Below the pieces are notes generated by a model that was given only the letters and a program-made list of their open reading frames with translations, did no database searches and was not told the origin of the DNA. The translations under genes were made by a program, and so were the position numbers. Below, piece after piece: positions 25,554 to 33,673 of a DNA stretch of 64,000 nt (positions within the stretch are counted from its first letter, which is position 1; every line of letters starts with the position of its first letter). Origin of the DNA: a virus; the IMG/VR virus record IMGVR_UViG_3300024354_000016, positions 1 through 64,000 of that record; one strand, given 5' to 3'.

Positions 25554-26145
25554 AGAACGCTACGGACTTAGTTTCGATCAGGTCCGCGAGGCCGAAAAGT
25601 ATCTTCGTCAGCATAAGACCGCAGGCGCCATGGGCAAGCAAGAGGCTATGCCCGTTTACGAACTTTTCCTGCTTGGCTATTCGTTAGAAGATCTAAGCAG
25701 GAAATTTCCCCAATATTCTTTGGGAAAAATCTCGCTGACGGCTGCCTTAAACGGGTGGGTTAAAGATCGTGAAAAGTTAGCCAACTCAATATATGACAGG
25801 ATTCGGGCCCGCATAGTTAAATCCACCGTCGAGCAGGTTGAGTTTCTTACAGACATGGTGTCTGTCTCTACCACAGAGAACATGGAGGAGATGCGCAAGT
25901 ATCTCCAAGATCCTTCTAAAGCGCCTCCTCCTCAGATGAGAATCAAAAGTTTAAAAGAATACCAGCAGGTAATAGAGATGCTGGCGAAAGTCGCAGACTC
26001 AGTTAGAGCCCTTTCTGCTCCTGCAGAGACTGATCAACCTAAACTTTTGTCTAAATCAAGCAAACCTAAAGCCCTACCCAAACCAGAACCAGCCGACGAG
26101 TCTGTTCTCTTGGCCCAATTAGTCCAGGACCCAGAAGATGAGTGA
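25528..26145 (+). CDS. terminase small subunit candidate
   Basis: 205 residues directly upstream of the large terminase gene, overlapping it by 8 nt. TTG 25528 is the likely start, with GGGAG 7 nt upstream. The N terminus carries an HTH-like segment (FLLGYSLEDLSRKFPQYSLGKISLTAALN), then helices and a Pro/Lys linker. Small terminases recognise the genome for packaging. The assignment rests on position and HTH, not on a recognised family. Confidence 0.6.
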   Translation: MLKKRLNAEERYGLSFDQVREAEKYLRQHKTAGAMGKQEAMPVYELFLLGYSLEDLSRKFPQYSLGKISLTAALNGWVKDREKLANSIYDRIRARIVKSTVEQVEFLTDMVSVSTTENMEEMRKYLQDPSKAPPPQMRIKSLKEYQQVIEMLAKVADSVRALSAPAETDQPKLLSKSSKPKALPKPEPADESVLLAQLVQDPEDE

Positions 26146-27085
26146 CGAGTCTAAGTTTTGCTCAGTCACCGGGTGCGGTAAGCCGATCAAGGCAAAAGGT
26201 TACTGCGGCAACCATTATAAGAAGTTTATCGAGCTTCCTAAGAAGCGCGCCGAGCAGACGGCCTTAACTAAGGTCGCAAAGCAGCAGCAAGCTTCTCAGA
26301 GAATGTCTGAGAGAGCCGCACACCTGACAATGGCGCAGCTCGAAAAGATCTTTCTTACGCCGTGCCGAACAGAGAAAGATCTAAAGAACTATATTAAATA
26401 CTTTTTTAACCTCCAGCTGCCAGATTGCAAGGTTTCCCGCTATGCGGATACGACGCCTTTTCACGCGATATGGGAAGCTTATAATATTTGCGTTAACAAC
26501 GATAATCCGCAAAATGTGCAAGAGTTGCTATACGTTGCCGGTAGGGGCTCTGGAAAAACACTTGGCATGGCTATCGCCGAACTTCTAATACTTTTGCACG
26601 ATCAGCGCGATGTTGTTCATGTGGGTGCGATTCTATCACAGGCAAAACGATGCTACGAGTATCAGCAAAAGTTTCTGATGTCCGACAGAATTAAACCGTT
26701 AATTTTGCCACCTAAAACACAAGAAGCCGACCGTATTCTTGAAAAATTTACGATGGAAAAATCGGTATTTAATGTTACGGGTGAGAAGGTCACACTTGAA
26801 GTGATTCCATGCACATTAAAAGCCTGTTTAACTTCTTGTACTATGTCAATCGATGGCAATGGTGTGCCAAAAATATTAGCGGATTTTAAACCAGGGGATT
26901 TAATTAAAAATACTATTGGTTTTGTTGAAGTAATAGACAATCAACTTGAAGATGCGGAATGTGTCAGAGTAGAGTTAGAAGATGGAAGAATAATCGAAGG
27001 AACGCTTGACCATAAGGTTTGGACTCAACGAGGTTGGGTAGAATTGCAGCATCTTACTGATATCGATGACGTTATAACGATTTAA
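26138..27085 (+). CDS. terL (N part): large terminase, N-terminal half, fused to a split-intein N fragment
   Basis: 315 residues. Residues 1-30 hold a zinc-finger-like cluster (Cys8, Cys13, Cys23, His26). The terminase ATPase begins after about 65 with PFHAIWEAYN and Walker A GRGSGKT (135-141). The N-extein ends VIPCTLKA at residue 229, before the Walker B strand. Residues 230-315 read as an intein N fragment: Cys1, a block A-like PKILADFKPGDLI, and block B EGTLDHKVWTQRGW with the TxxH pair (289-292). The stop follows LTDIDDVITI. Alone this product cannot hydrolyse ATP, because Walker B is in the gene at 28610. Trans-splicing should produce a 693-residue terminase. Confidence 0.93.
   Translation: MSDESKFCSVTGCGKPIKAKGYCGNHYKKFIELPKKRAEQTALTKVAKQQQASQRMSERAAHLTMAQLEKIFLTPCRTEKDLKNYIKYFFNLQLPDCKVSRYADTTPFHAIWEAYNICVNNDNPQNVQELLYVAGRGSGKTLGMAIAELLILLHDQRDVVHVGAILSQAKRCYEYQQKFLMSDRIKPLILPPKTQEADRILEKFTMEKSVFNVTGEKVTLEVIPCTLKACLTSCTMSIDGNGVPKILADFKPGDLIKNTIGFVEVIDNQLEDAECVRVELEDGRIIEGTLDHKVWTQRGWVELQHLTDIDDVITI
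26825..27082 (+). other. split intein N fragment (86 residues)
   Basis: It starts with Cys1 (TGT 26825-26827) after Ala229 of the N-extein and ends at the stop codon. Blocks A and B are present, no endonuclease domain follows, and the polypeptide terminates. The length suits natural split N inteins (about 80-105). Confidence 0.92.
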
Positions 27086-27110
27086 TATTATTAATATTAG
27101 AGAGTGCATT

Positions 27111-27650
27111 ATGGCTATATCGGTGCCAAATAATTTGCAATTAAAATTACCAAGATTTATCGTATATCTTATTGTAAAGTTTATAACTTTTAAACTTAAC
27201 ATAAACGGATACCTAATCGCAGGTTCGTATAGGAGATCTAAATTTATTTGCGGCGATATCGATCTCGTAATTCCAGCACATCTTATGCAAGATCTTGATT
27301 CTAAAATGAAAAGCATGGGCTGGTTCCTGAACCCTATGAGAAATCACAATGCAACTCTTAGCAGACAGTATCTTAAAAAGATTAAATTTTTTAATATAAG
27401 AAAGATAATAGTATTAGATATATTTCCGTACACTGATGAAAACCTTGGAAATGTTTTAGTTTTTGCAACCGGGTCGGCTGCCCATAATGGTAGAATTAGA
27501 AACAGCCTTGAAAGTCAAGGAATGTCGTGGAAAAATCCAGCTTTTATATTGATTAAATCAACCAATGAAAAGTTGACATTTAAAAGCGAAAACGATTTCT
27601 TTAATTTTTTAAATTTGAAAACAAAGCCACCAAGAGATCGATATGAATAA
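27111..27650 (+). CDS. minimal family X DNA polymerase-like nucleotidyltransferase
   Basis: 179 residues lying between the two terminase genes. The family X palm is visible: AGSYRRSKFICGDIDLV with D49 and D51, then LDIF with D103 as the third metal-binding Asp. The thumb has FATGSAAHNGRIR (118-130) and a C-terminal KPPRDR. Size, Asp spacing and thumb pattern match African swine fever virus Pol X (174 aa; D49, D51, D100, from memory). No 8-kDa lyase or HhH domain is present. Expected activity is gap-filling or repair synthesis. The gene is more A+T-rich than its neighbours, so it was probably acquired with the intein split. Confidence 0.85.
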   Translation: MAISVPNNLQLKLPRFIVYLIVKFITFKLNINGYLIAGSYRRSKFICGDIDLVIPAHLMQDLDSKMKSMGWFLNPMRNHNATLSRQYLKKIKFFNIRKIIVLDIFPYTDENLGNVLVFATGSAAHNGRIRNSLESQGMSWKNPAFILIKSTNEKLTFKSENDFFNFLNLKTKPPRDRYE

Positions 27651-28542
27651 TTTAATCAAGTCGTTAAAAACGCACAAAGAAGAATTGCTCGTAAAATCAA
27701 ACGGTCAATGGCAGCTTTTAAGTAAAGCCATATGGGAAAAAGCACCTCATATTTCTCAAAACGCATGTATATGCGGTGGCTCTATGAGAAACGACAAAAT
27801 GCACCACTACACCTGTGTGGATGCGAATTCTGCACCTAACAAAACTCAATACAATGCTAAACTTAATAAAATGTTTGCTGATTATCACGACGCTCTTGAT
27901 GCTAAGTCTCCGCGGGCGTTGCAGCAGCATTCTGGTGCTATAAGAGATTTAGTAAACAATGCTAGCCCTGGATCCATTGATTTAGGGCACCTTAGTTACT
28001 TGCAAAATAAGGCTGCAGATGCTTTTAAAGCCTCAGATATGCCCCATCATGGTGGACTAAGATTTAGTCATGAAGATCTACGCAATGCCTTTGATCGTCA
28101 TCTGGATGATTCTGTTAAAAATTTAAAAGATGTGCATGATCATCACGGCATTGAGGCTGTAAAGGGTTTAAGTAGAGCAATAGGAGCAAATATCGATCCT
28201 TATCATGAGGGCAAACATGGTCCTACTGTTTTTCACGATCACGACAATTTGGCACTAAAACCCCATCTAGTTGGCGATGTTCAAGCTTTGAATCTGGGCG
28301 CATACGGTCATCACAAGACTGTTTCTGCTACATCCCCCGGTGATATTCTTTATTACGAGTACGATAATAGCAACGCTAAACCTAAAGACGACGCGACAAC
28401 AGCTCGCCACGAGGCGCTTAACGACAAGGTTTCTAGTACGTATGAAGATGCTCTGAGTGGCGATCTACGTAAATTGAAAGCACACGAAGACGCGGTCGTA
28501 GATCGCGGTGTTGCACATTTTAAACATCATCACGGTCTATAA
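27643..28542 (+). CDS. His-rich protein of unknown function inside the terminase split
   Basis: 299 residues, overlapping the polymerase gene by 8 nt. The N terminus carries LLVKSNGQWQLL, a motif shared with two other window proteins. A Cys/His patch follows (CICGGSMRNDKMHHYTC). The rest is helical and strikingly His-rich (DVHDHHGIEAVKG, FHDHDNLALKPH, ending FKHHHGL). It resembles, in composition, the accessory virion proteins at 36042-45873. No nuclease motif of a homing endonuclease is seen, although His/Cys clusters leave this open. The function is unknown. Confidence 0.65.
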   Translation: MNNLIKSLKTHKEELLVKSNGQWQLLSKAIWEKAPHISQNACICGGSMRNDKMHHYTCVDANSAPNKTQYNAKLNKMFADYHDALDAKSPRALQQHSGAIRDLVNNASPGSIDLGHLSYLQNKAADAFKASDMPHHGGLRFSHEDLRNAFDRHLDDSVKNLKDVHDHHGIEAVKGLSRAIGANIDPYHEGKHGPTVFHDHDNLALKPHLVGDVQALNLGAYGHHKTVSATSPGDILYYEYDNSNAKPKDDATTARHEALNDKVSSTYEDALSGDLRKLKAHEDAVVDRGVAHFKHHHGL

Positions 28543-28545
28543 AAC

Positions 28546-28553
28546 TATAAATA
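28546..28553 (+). promoter_or_regulatory. TATAAATA element before the C-intein/terminase gene
   Basis: The 67-nt gap before ATG 28610 contains TATAAATA, the T4 late-promoter sequence. It would allow separate expression of the second terminase half. A matching TATAAATA occurs at 32138. Confidence 0.4.
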
Positions 28554-28609
28554 CTTATCATTTTGAGTATATAGATACTAGACATGGGATCTATATACCC
28601 AGGTGATAT

Positions 28610-28741
28610 ATGGCTAAAATTAAAAAGCTCGAGCGAACCGGTGTCAAACAAATAGCGAAACTTGAGGTTCGTTCTAATTCGGATCCGACAAATCCGATGT
28701 CTAATTCATTTGTTACGATCGATGGCACTATAAATCACAAC
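28610..28741 (+). other. split intein C fragment (44 residues)
   Basis: MAKIKKLERTGVKQIAKLEV opens the fragment, which ends FVTIDGTINHN with the penultimate His43 and terminal Asn44 needed for cyclisation. Cys+1 (TGC 28742-28744) follows as the first C-extein residue. It has its own ATG and SD (AGGTG). Confidence 0.92.
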
Positions 28742-30136
28742 TGCAACGGACCTCACGTACCGCTGGTTGTGGTCGATGAAATCGACACAGTTTCTGGCGA
28801 AGGATTAAAGGCATACAAAGAGATATCTGGTATGCTCGACTCCAAGCGGGGCAAGAAGCCGCTAAGAGTGGGTATCTCAACTAGAAAATCTCGATACGGG
28901 CTAATGAATCAAGCCATCGAGAATGCCGAGAAGCAGGGGAGACATGTTCGCCGCTGGACCGCGTTCGAGTTTACTGAGCGCTGCCCAGACTCTAGATCCG
29001 GTACGACTAAGCAAGAATACTATATCGACCAAAATTCATTCGACATGCGTCTTCCGTCTGAATACAATAAACTCAGCGAGCAGAAGAAAAAAGACTACGC
29101 GCCGTACGAGATGTATTCTGGTTGCCACAAGTGCCCTCTTGCGCCAATCTGCTTAGGTGACGCCAAAAATCAAACATCCACATCGCCGATGCTCAAGTCG
29201 ATTGACGAACTTGCCCAGAAGATACTTTCCGAAGGTCCTGATTGGGCAATGTCACAGCTGATGAATCTTAAACCATCAGTTGAGGGAATTGTGTTTAAGG
29301 AATTTGATGAGCGTACGCACGTCAGGACATGGAATCAGATGTGGCTCACTCTTACCGGCAAGGAATTTCCTGGCGAGTGCAATCACGATATCTTTGTTAA
29401 GAAATGTTTAGCAATGGGTTTGCCAGCATACTCGGGTATCGACTGGGGATGGTCTAACCCTCATACTTTGGTAACTTTTTTCGTAGACTCTAAGGAAAAC
29501 ATCTACGTCGTCAGATGCGACGGTATGACGTACATATCTCGACCTGCCTGGATGCACCACGTCAAGAATAAGTGGCACCAGGCTTATCGGGTTCAGCTCT
29601 ACTTCCCAGATCAAGCCGATCCGGGTGACGCAGTCGAGATGAGAAAGCTCGGTCTTCCCACATCAACTAACACTGACAAGGGCCAAGTAAACACTGGCAT
29701 CCAGGTCATAAAGAAATGGTTAAAAGTCCCAGGAACCGGGGAGCCAAAGATATTTTTTGCACAAGAAACTTGTCAGCCCTTGATAAGGGAGTTCCAGCTC
29801 TACCATTACAAAGTAGATGCATCAGGTCAAATCACGGATGATCCTGATACAGAGCACGATCACTGGATTGACGCTTTGCGCTATGCGATGACTAATTTAT
29901 TCAGCAAGTCAGCTGTCATCCTTTCTTCGGCTGGCTTAGACGTAGACATGGCTAAATTAGTTGATTCTACCGGCAGCTTCTTTAAACCGCCCACACCTGA
30001 AGAGTACGCTAAGGTAAACAACATTCCGTTTAATCCGGAAGTTAACCTGGATAAGATGGGTAAAATAGGAAGGCTGTCTGATATAGAGGATAACGAAGAT
30101 CAAGGGTCGGACGGCGGTTTTATATGGACCTTTTGA
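28610..30136 (+). CDS. terL (C part): large terminase, C-terminal part, fused to a split-intein C fragment
   Basis: 508 residues. Residues 1-44 are the C-intein. From Cys45 the terminase resumes with CNGPHVPLVVVDEIDT, the conserved NGPH loop and Walker B with catalytic Glu. Then come the coupling region STRKSRYG, a Cys cluster (CHKCPLAPIC), and the RNase H-fold nuclease with IDWGW (metal Asp) and the late DHWIDALRYAM. It supplies ATP hydrolysis residues and concatemer cutting. Function should need splicing with the 26138 product; the junction would read TLKA-CNGPH, an unbroken terminase sequence. The portal gene follows at 30178. Confidence 0.94.
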   Translation: MAKIKKLERTGVKQIAKLEVRSNSDPTNPMSNSFVTIDGTINHNCNGPHVPLVVVDEIDTVSGEGLKAYKEISGMLDSKRGKKPLRVGISTRKSRYGLMNQAIENAEKQGRHVRRWTAFEFTERCPDSRSGTTKQEYYIDQNSFDMRLPSEYNKLSEQKKKDYAPYEMYSGCHKCPLAPICLGDAKNQTSTSPMLKSIDELAQKILSEGPDWAMSQLMNLKPSVEGIVFKEFDERTHVRTWNQMWLTLTGKEFPGECNHDIFVKKCLAMGLPAYSGIDWGWSNPHTLVTFFVDSKENIYVVRCDGMTYISRPAWMHHVKNKWHQAYRVQLYFPDQADPGDAVEMRKLGLPTSTNTDKGQVNTGIQVIKKWLKVPGTGEPKIFFAQETCQPLIREFQLYHYKVDASGQITDDPDTEHDHWIDALRYAMTNLFSKSAVILSSAGLDVDMAKLVDSTGSFFKPPTPEEYAKVNNIPFNPEVNLDKMGKIGRLSDIEDNEDQGSDGGFIWTF

Positions 30137-30138
30137 TC

Positions 30139-30145
30139 GTATAAT
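30139..30145 (+). promoter_or_regulatory. promoter -10-like element GTATAAT
   Basis: It lies 33 nt before the portal ATG in the short gap after terminase. No convincing -35 is seen. Confidence 0.45.
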
Positions 30146-30177
30146 ATGGTTGTCTTACCGTCAGCTTGGAGACCAAG

Positions 30178-32115
30178 ATGTCTTGGATTGAAGATATTAA
30201 AAAAGCAGTTACTGATTCTCTTCGTAAAGATATCGAGGACTTAACTAAGTCTGAAGCCGACCGTCTATCCGACTCTTCTCAGCCTAAAAATGAAGCTCAA
30301 GATCAGGGTCAGCTCGTTGGCAGCAAAGCTATACTTACCGATCCGTATTACGATCACGCTGCTCATAATTACTTTCTTTCTAAATCAAAAATCTCTAGAA
30401 TAGCCAACCGCACCCTTAGAGAAATCTCTATGCGAGATTGGCTAGTAAATGCAATTTTGCAGATTCGTTGCGATACAGTTCTGCGCTTCTCTCGTCCTCA
30501 GGAGAAGAAGTATGACATGGGGTACCGGTTTGTTAAGGCCAACCAAAATGAACCAGTTACCCAAGAAGATATCGATAACATCCGGATGCTAGAAGACTAT
30601 ATTTATCACTGTGGTCGTACCGACGCAACGCCCCGCGGCGAGGAGATGCTGTTCGGTGAGTTCGTAAAGTTGATCACCTGGGACGCACTAACCTTTGGCC
30701 ATATCGCCGTAGAGAAGGTGCTTACTCGCAAAGGTTCTCTCCATCGCTTTCGCCCTCTTCCCGCAGAGACTGTTTACCGTGTCAACCCAAACGTCTCCAA
30801 GGATGCGGTTGAGAATCAGGCAAAAGTCGCGCTGGAGCTTTACCACAAAAAGCGCTCTGACAATGACCCAAGGGGTGACGGTCAGATCAATACTCCTGAC
30901 ATGGAGTACCTAAAGTACGTTCAGCAGACCATGGACATGCGCGTCGTAAACGTGTTTGGCGATGAAGACATGGTCTTCAAACTCTTCAACCCAAAGAACT
31001 TTGCCGACTCCAACGGCTACGCGATCTCGATGGTCGAGCAAGCCGTGATCATGATCACAAACCATCTCAACGTTGAATCCTACAATGCAAACTACTTTAC
31101 GCACGGATATGCGGCTAGAGGGATCCTGCATCTCAAAGGAACAGTTACTCAAAACACTCTGGCGTCTTTCCGTCGTCAGTTCTACAATACTATTTCGGGC
31201 TCGAATAACGCTTGGCGCACACCGATTGTATCAGGGCTGGATGATGTCCAGTGGATACCAATGTCAGGGTCTGCACGCGAGATGGAGTACATCAACTTCA
31301 ATTCGCACGTCATGCGATCCATCTGTGCTCAGTTTCAGATCGACCCCATCGAAGTAGGTTTAGATTATCTTACAACCGCCAACGGTCGTGCCGCATCTCA
31401 AGCTAAAGAATCTGGACAATTCAAGATCACGTACTCTCGCGAGAGAGGTTTGCTGCCAATTCTTTACTTTATTGAAGATCTGATCAACCAAGACGTAGTC
31501 CCTGCTTTAGATAAAGAGCTCGCATCTAAATATAAATTTAAGTTCGTAGGGTACACAGACGACACGGCGCAAACCGATATCTCGCTTCGTCAAGCGCAGA
31601 TGACCGTGTTTTCTTCTATGAACGATCTGCTTAAGAATGAAGATCGTAAACCTATTGACCATCCGATTGCGAATTTGCCGCTTAATCAAGCATTTTGGGG
31701 ACTGGTCGACAAGATGATGACCAAAGGCGAGCAGCGAGAAGTCTTCTTAGGCGATGCAGGCGCGACTCAACGACAAGAACTCCAATATCTTCCTGGCGAT
31801 CCAATGTTCCTGCAGTGGCAAAATATGCTTATGACTAAACAGGCTCAGAAAGAAGCAAAAGATCAGCAGCAACAACAGATGGCAATGCAGCAGCAGCAAA
31901 TGGAACACGAGCAAGATCTTCAGCGCCAGCAGGTTGATCACGATACCGAAGGTAGAAAACAAGCAGCAGCTGAGGCCGCAGTAAAGGCAGGCCAATCGCC
32001 CGTGCAGCAATTGCAAGAGACTGCCAAAGAATTTGGCGCGACTCGCGCCTCAAACGTTGAAGGCAAGATGACAAGAAACCCAATCAACGTTGCCGCAGAT
32101 ACCGAAAAAGAATAA
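30178..32115 (+). CDS. portal protein
   Basis: A 645-residue protein directly after terminase. The composition is that of a portal: an N-terminal helical segment, a large alpha/beta clip/stem region (YRFVKANQNEPVTQEDIDNI, GHIAVEKVLTRKG, FRPLPAETVYRV), a tunnel-type segment with LKGTVTQNTLASFRRQF, and a Gln-rich C-terminal coiled coil (about 560-615). It forms the dodecameric vertex ring through which DNA enters, docking terminase and neck. ATG 30178 has GGAG upstream; TTG 30166 is an alternative start. The Q-rich tail may form the barrel/crown. Confidence 0.9.
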   Translation: MSWIEDIKKAVTDSLRKDIEDLTKSEADRLSDSSQPKNEAQDQGQLVGSKAILTDPYYDHAAHNYFLSKSKISRIANRTLREISMRDWLVNAILQIRCDTVLRFSRPQEKKYDMGYRFVKANQNEPVTQEDIDNIRMLEDYIYHCGRTDATPRGEEMLFGEFVKLITWDALTFGHIAVEKVLTRKGSLHRFRPLPAETVYRVNPNVSKDAVENQAKVALELYHKKRSDNDPRGDGQINTPDMEYLKYVQQTMDMRVVNVFGDEDMVFKLFNPKNFADSNGYAISMVEQAVIMITNHLNVESYNANYFTHGYAARGILHLKGTVTQNTLASFRRQFYNTISGSNNAWRTPIVSGLDDVQWIPMSGSAREMEYINFNSHVMRSICAQFQIDPIEVGLDYLTTANGRAASQAKESGQFKITYSRERGLLPILYFIEDLINQDVVPALDKELASKYKFKFVGYTDDTAQTDISLRQAQMTVFSSMNDLLKNEDRKPIDHPIANLPLNQAFWGLVDKMMTKGEQREVFLGDAGATQRQELQYLPGDPMFLQWQNMLMTKQAQKEAKDQQQQQMAMQQQQMEHEQDLQRQQVDHDTEGRKQAAAEAAVKAGQSPVQQLQETAKEFGATRASNVEGKMTRNPINVAADTEKE

Positions 32116-32136
32116 CTTTATTAAATTAAACAATTT

Positions 32137-32144
32137 GTATAAAT
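32137..32144 (+). promoter_or_regulatory. promoter-like GTATAAAT (contains TATAAATA)
   Basis: It lies 21 nt before the kinase ATG in the gap after portal, and could be a late-type -10 element. It overlaps both the GTATAAT-type and the TATAAATA-type patterns. Confidence 0.45.
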
Positions 32145-32165
32145 ATCTCTATTGGGGGATATGTT

Positions 32166-32999
32166 ATGGCATTCGTGATACTCGAGGGTGTAGATAGAAG
32201 CTTTAAGTCGTCACTCGCCAAGCTTTACGAGTCTCAGGGATACAAATCCATCCACTTCTCTGCACCTGATAAGAAATACTCTCGGACCGGTTACACCGGC
32301 CCATCCTACCTAGATGATCTTGTGGAGATGCTTGTCGGTCTATCAGGTCAAGATATCGTCTTCGATAGATCTTGGTACGGTGAAACAATTTGGCCGTTTA
32401 TCTATAGTCGAAATCCGCTCCTTAGCGACGAAGATATCGATGTTCTGCGCGACATTGAAGACCAGAATAGTACCACTCGTATTCTAATGGTTGACACTAA
32501 TGTTGAGGCACACTGGCAGAGATGTTTAGACAACAAAGAGCCTCTATCTTTGTCGCAGTTTAAATCTGCATATCAACTTTATGCCGCAATGGCGGATCGT
32601 TATGGTTTCAGTATAAAGACCAAACACGATTTTGTCCCTCAAGAACCAGAGGTCAAAGAGATGAGCCCAGAACCAAAATTAGAATCTAAAGTTTTCGCTG
32701 CGTCAGTTTCAACCAGCGAAACCACAAATGTCGTCAAGATGGATACGCCAACCAAGCTTACGCCAGAGCAGCAAAAGCTTCAGCAAGCCAACGCTATCAA
32801 CGATATCCTTTCCTCCAGGATCGTGAAGAAAAAAGGGTCAGAATACGACTCGATTGAGATCCGCGTTCGGGAATTTCTCAACCAAGAATTGGCAAAACTT
32901 CTAGGGACAGATAAGCCCCAAGTCTCCCTCCCATTCACAAGCGAAGAGATCACGCTACTTAAAGCTCTCGCAAATCGTGTAAAAGATAAACGAGCGTAA
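32166..32999 (+). CDS. thymidylate-kinase-like P-loop protein with unusual Walker A
   Basis: 277 residues. Residues 1-160 resemble phage thymidylate/nucleoside-monophosphate kinases: VILEGVDRSFKSSLAKL, a DRSWYGET segment for the nucleotide site, and a lid-like helical part. The P-loop Gly before Lys is Phe (G-V-D-R-S-F13-K14-S15), which may alter ATP binding. Residues 165-277 are an added linker and helical domain. If active it would convert dTMP to dTDP, working with dUTPase. Its location between portal and protease is odd for a nucleotide enzyme. SD GGGGGAT. Confidence 0.65.
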   Translation: MAFVILEGVDRSFKSSLAKLYESQGYKSIHFSAPDKKYSRTGYTGPSYLDDLVEMLVGLSGQDIVFDRSWYGETIWPFIYSRNPLLSDEDIDVLRDIEDQNSTTRILMVDTNVEAHWQRCLDNKEPLSLSQFKSAYQLYAAMADRYGFSIKTKHDFVPQEPEVKEMSPEPKLESKVFAASVSTSETTNVVKMDTPTKLTPEQQKLQQANAINDILSSRIVKKKGSEYDSIEIRVREFLNQELAKLLGTDKPQVSLPFTSEEITLLKALANRVKDKRA

Positions 33000-33014
33000 A
33001 ATACGGAGTAACGC

Positions 33015-33572
33015 ATGAAAATCGTAGATTCGCAAAAGAAGCGCAGCAAACCCACCGTCAACCGCGTCGCAGAACTTGAGCGCGAAGTTGCAAACTTAAC
33101 AATGGCGGTGAGAGTTTCTCAAGCACTGCTTAAGCAGTTCATGGAGCAGATTCGCCCCATGCAGGAAGATCTGACGCGCTTCTATGCTGCCCTCAACGAC
33201 ACCCAATACAAAACAAGTGCCCTCCTGGACTCTGTGCCTGGCGTCTCTAGAGAGCAGATCGCAACCCTAGCAGACAAGCTCAAACTAGCAGACTGGCAAG
33301 AGTCATCTGACAAAGATGATCAAACCCGAGGTCTCGTTCCTGCAGACACCGTGTCTTCAGACGAAGACATCGTTATCATCGCTTCTACGACGCCAGATGA
33401 AGCAGAAGATAAGGGGATCTTCCGGTCTAAGTCTTTGCTTAAAGACATCGCGAACCAAGATATTGTTTCCGGTCTCCTAAGCAAATCTGTGGGGGCGACT
33501 GTAGAAACCACCATCAACGGCTCGCGACACGTAGTAGAACTTCTTGGCGTAAGAACCACGCCAAAGGCATAA
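33015..33572 (+). CDS. hypothetical coiled-coil protein
   Basis: 185 residues. The N-terminal half is coiled coil (VAELEREVANLTMAVRVSQA ... MEQIRPMQEDLTRFY). The rest is an acidic linker and a small C-terminal alpha/beta part ending HVVELLGVRTTPKA. It is followed by a strong terminator. Within the head operon it might be a minor head or assembly protein. No family is recognised. Confidence 0.55.
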   Translation: MKIVDSQKKRSKPTVNRVAELEREVANLTMAVRVSQALLKQFMEQIRPMQEDLTRFYAALNDTQYKTSALLDSVPGVSREQIATLADKLKLADWQESSDKDDQTRGLVPADTVSSDEDIVIIASTTPDEAEDKGIFRSKSLLKDIANQDIVSGLLSKSVGATVETTINGSRHVVELLGVRTTPKA

Positions 33573-33593
33573 CACTAGCGAAACCTAGTTGAG

Positions 33594-33623
33594 ACCAACC
33601 CCCAACATCGGGGTTGGTTTTTT
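33594..33623 (+). terminator. rho-independent terminator
   Basis: ACCAACCCC and GGGGTTGGT make a 9-bp stem with a loop of about 7 nt, followed by a T-run. It closes the terminase-portal transcript after the coiled-coil gene. Confidence 0.85.
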
Positions 33624-33673
33624 ATATTGACTTGCGGAGTATAACGTCTAGAGCAAACAGCTGCGAGTCAAAG

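Noticed and set aside
26825-28741. Group I intron or plain gene disruption in terL
   Set aside because: The upstream gene ends with intein blocks A and B. The downstream one starts with its own ATG, SD and the INHN-C junction. The exteins join in frame at protein level, so a split intein explains all features better than an intron or pseudogene.
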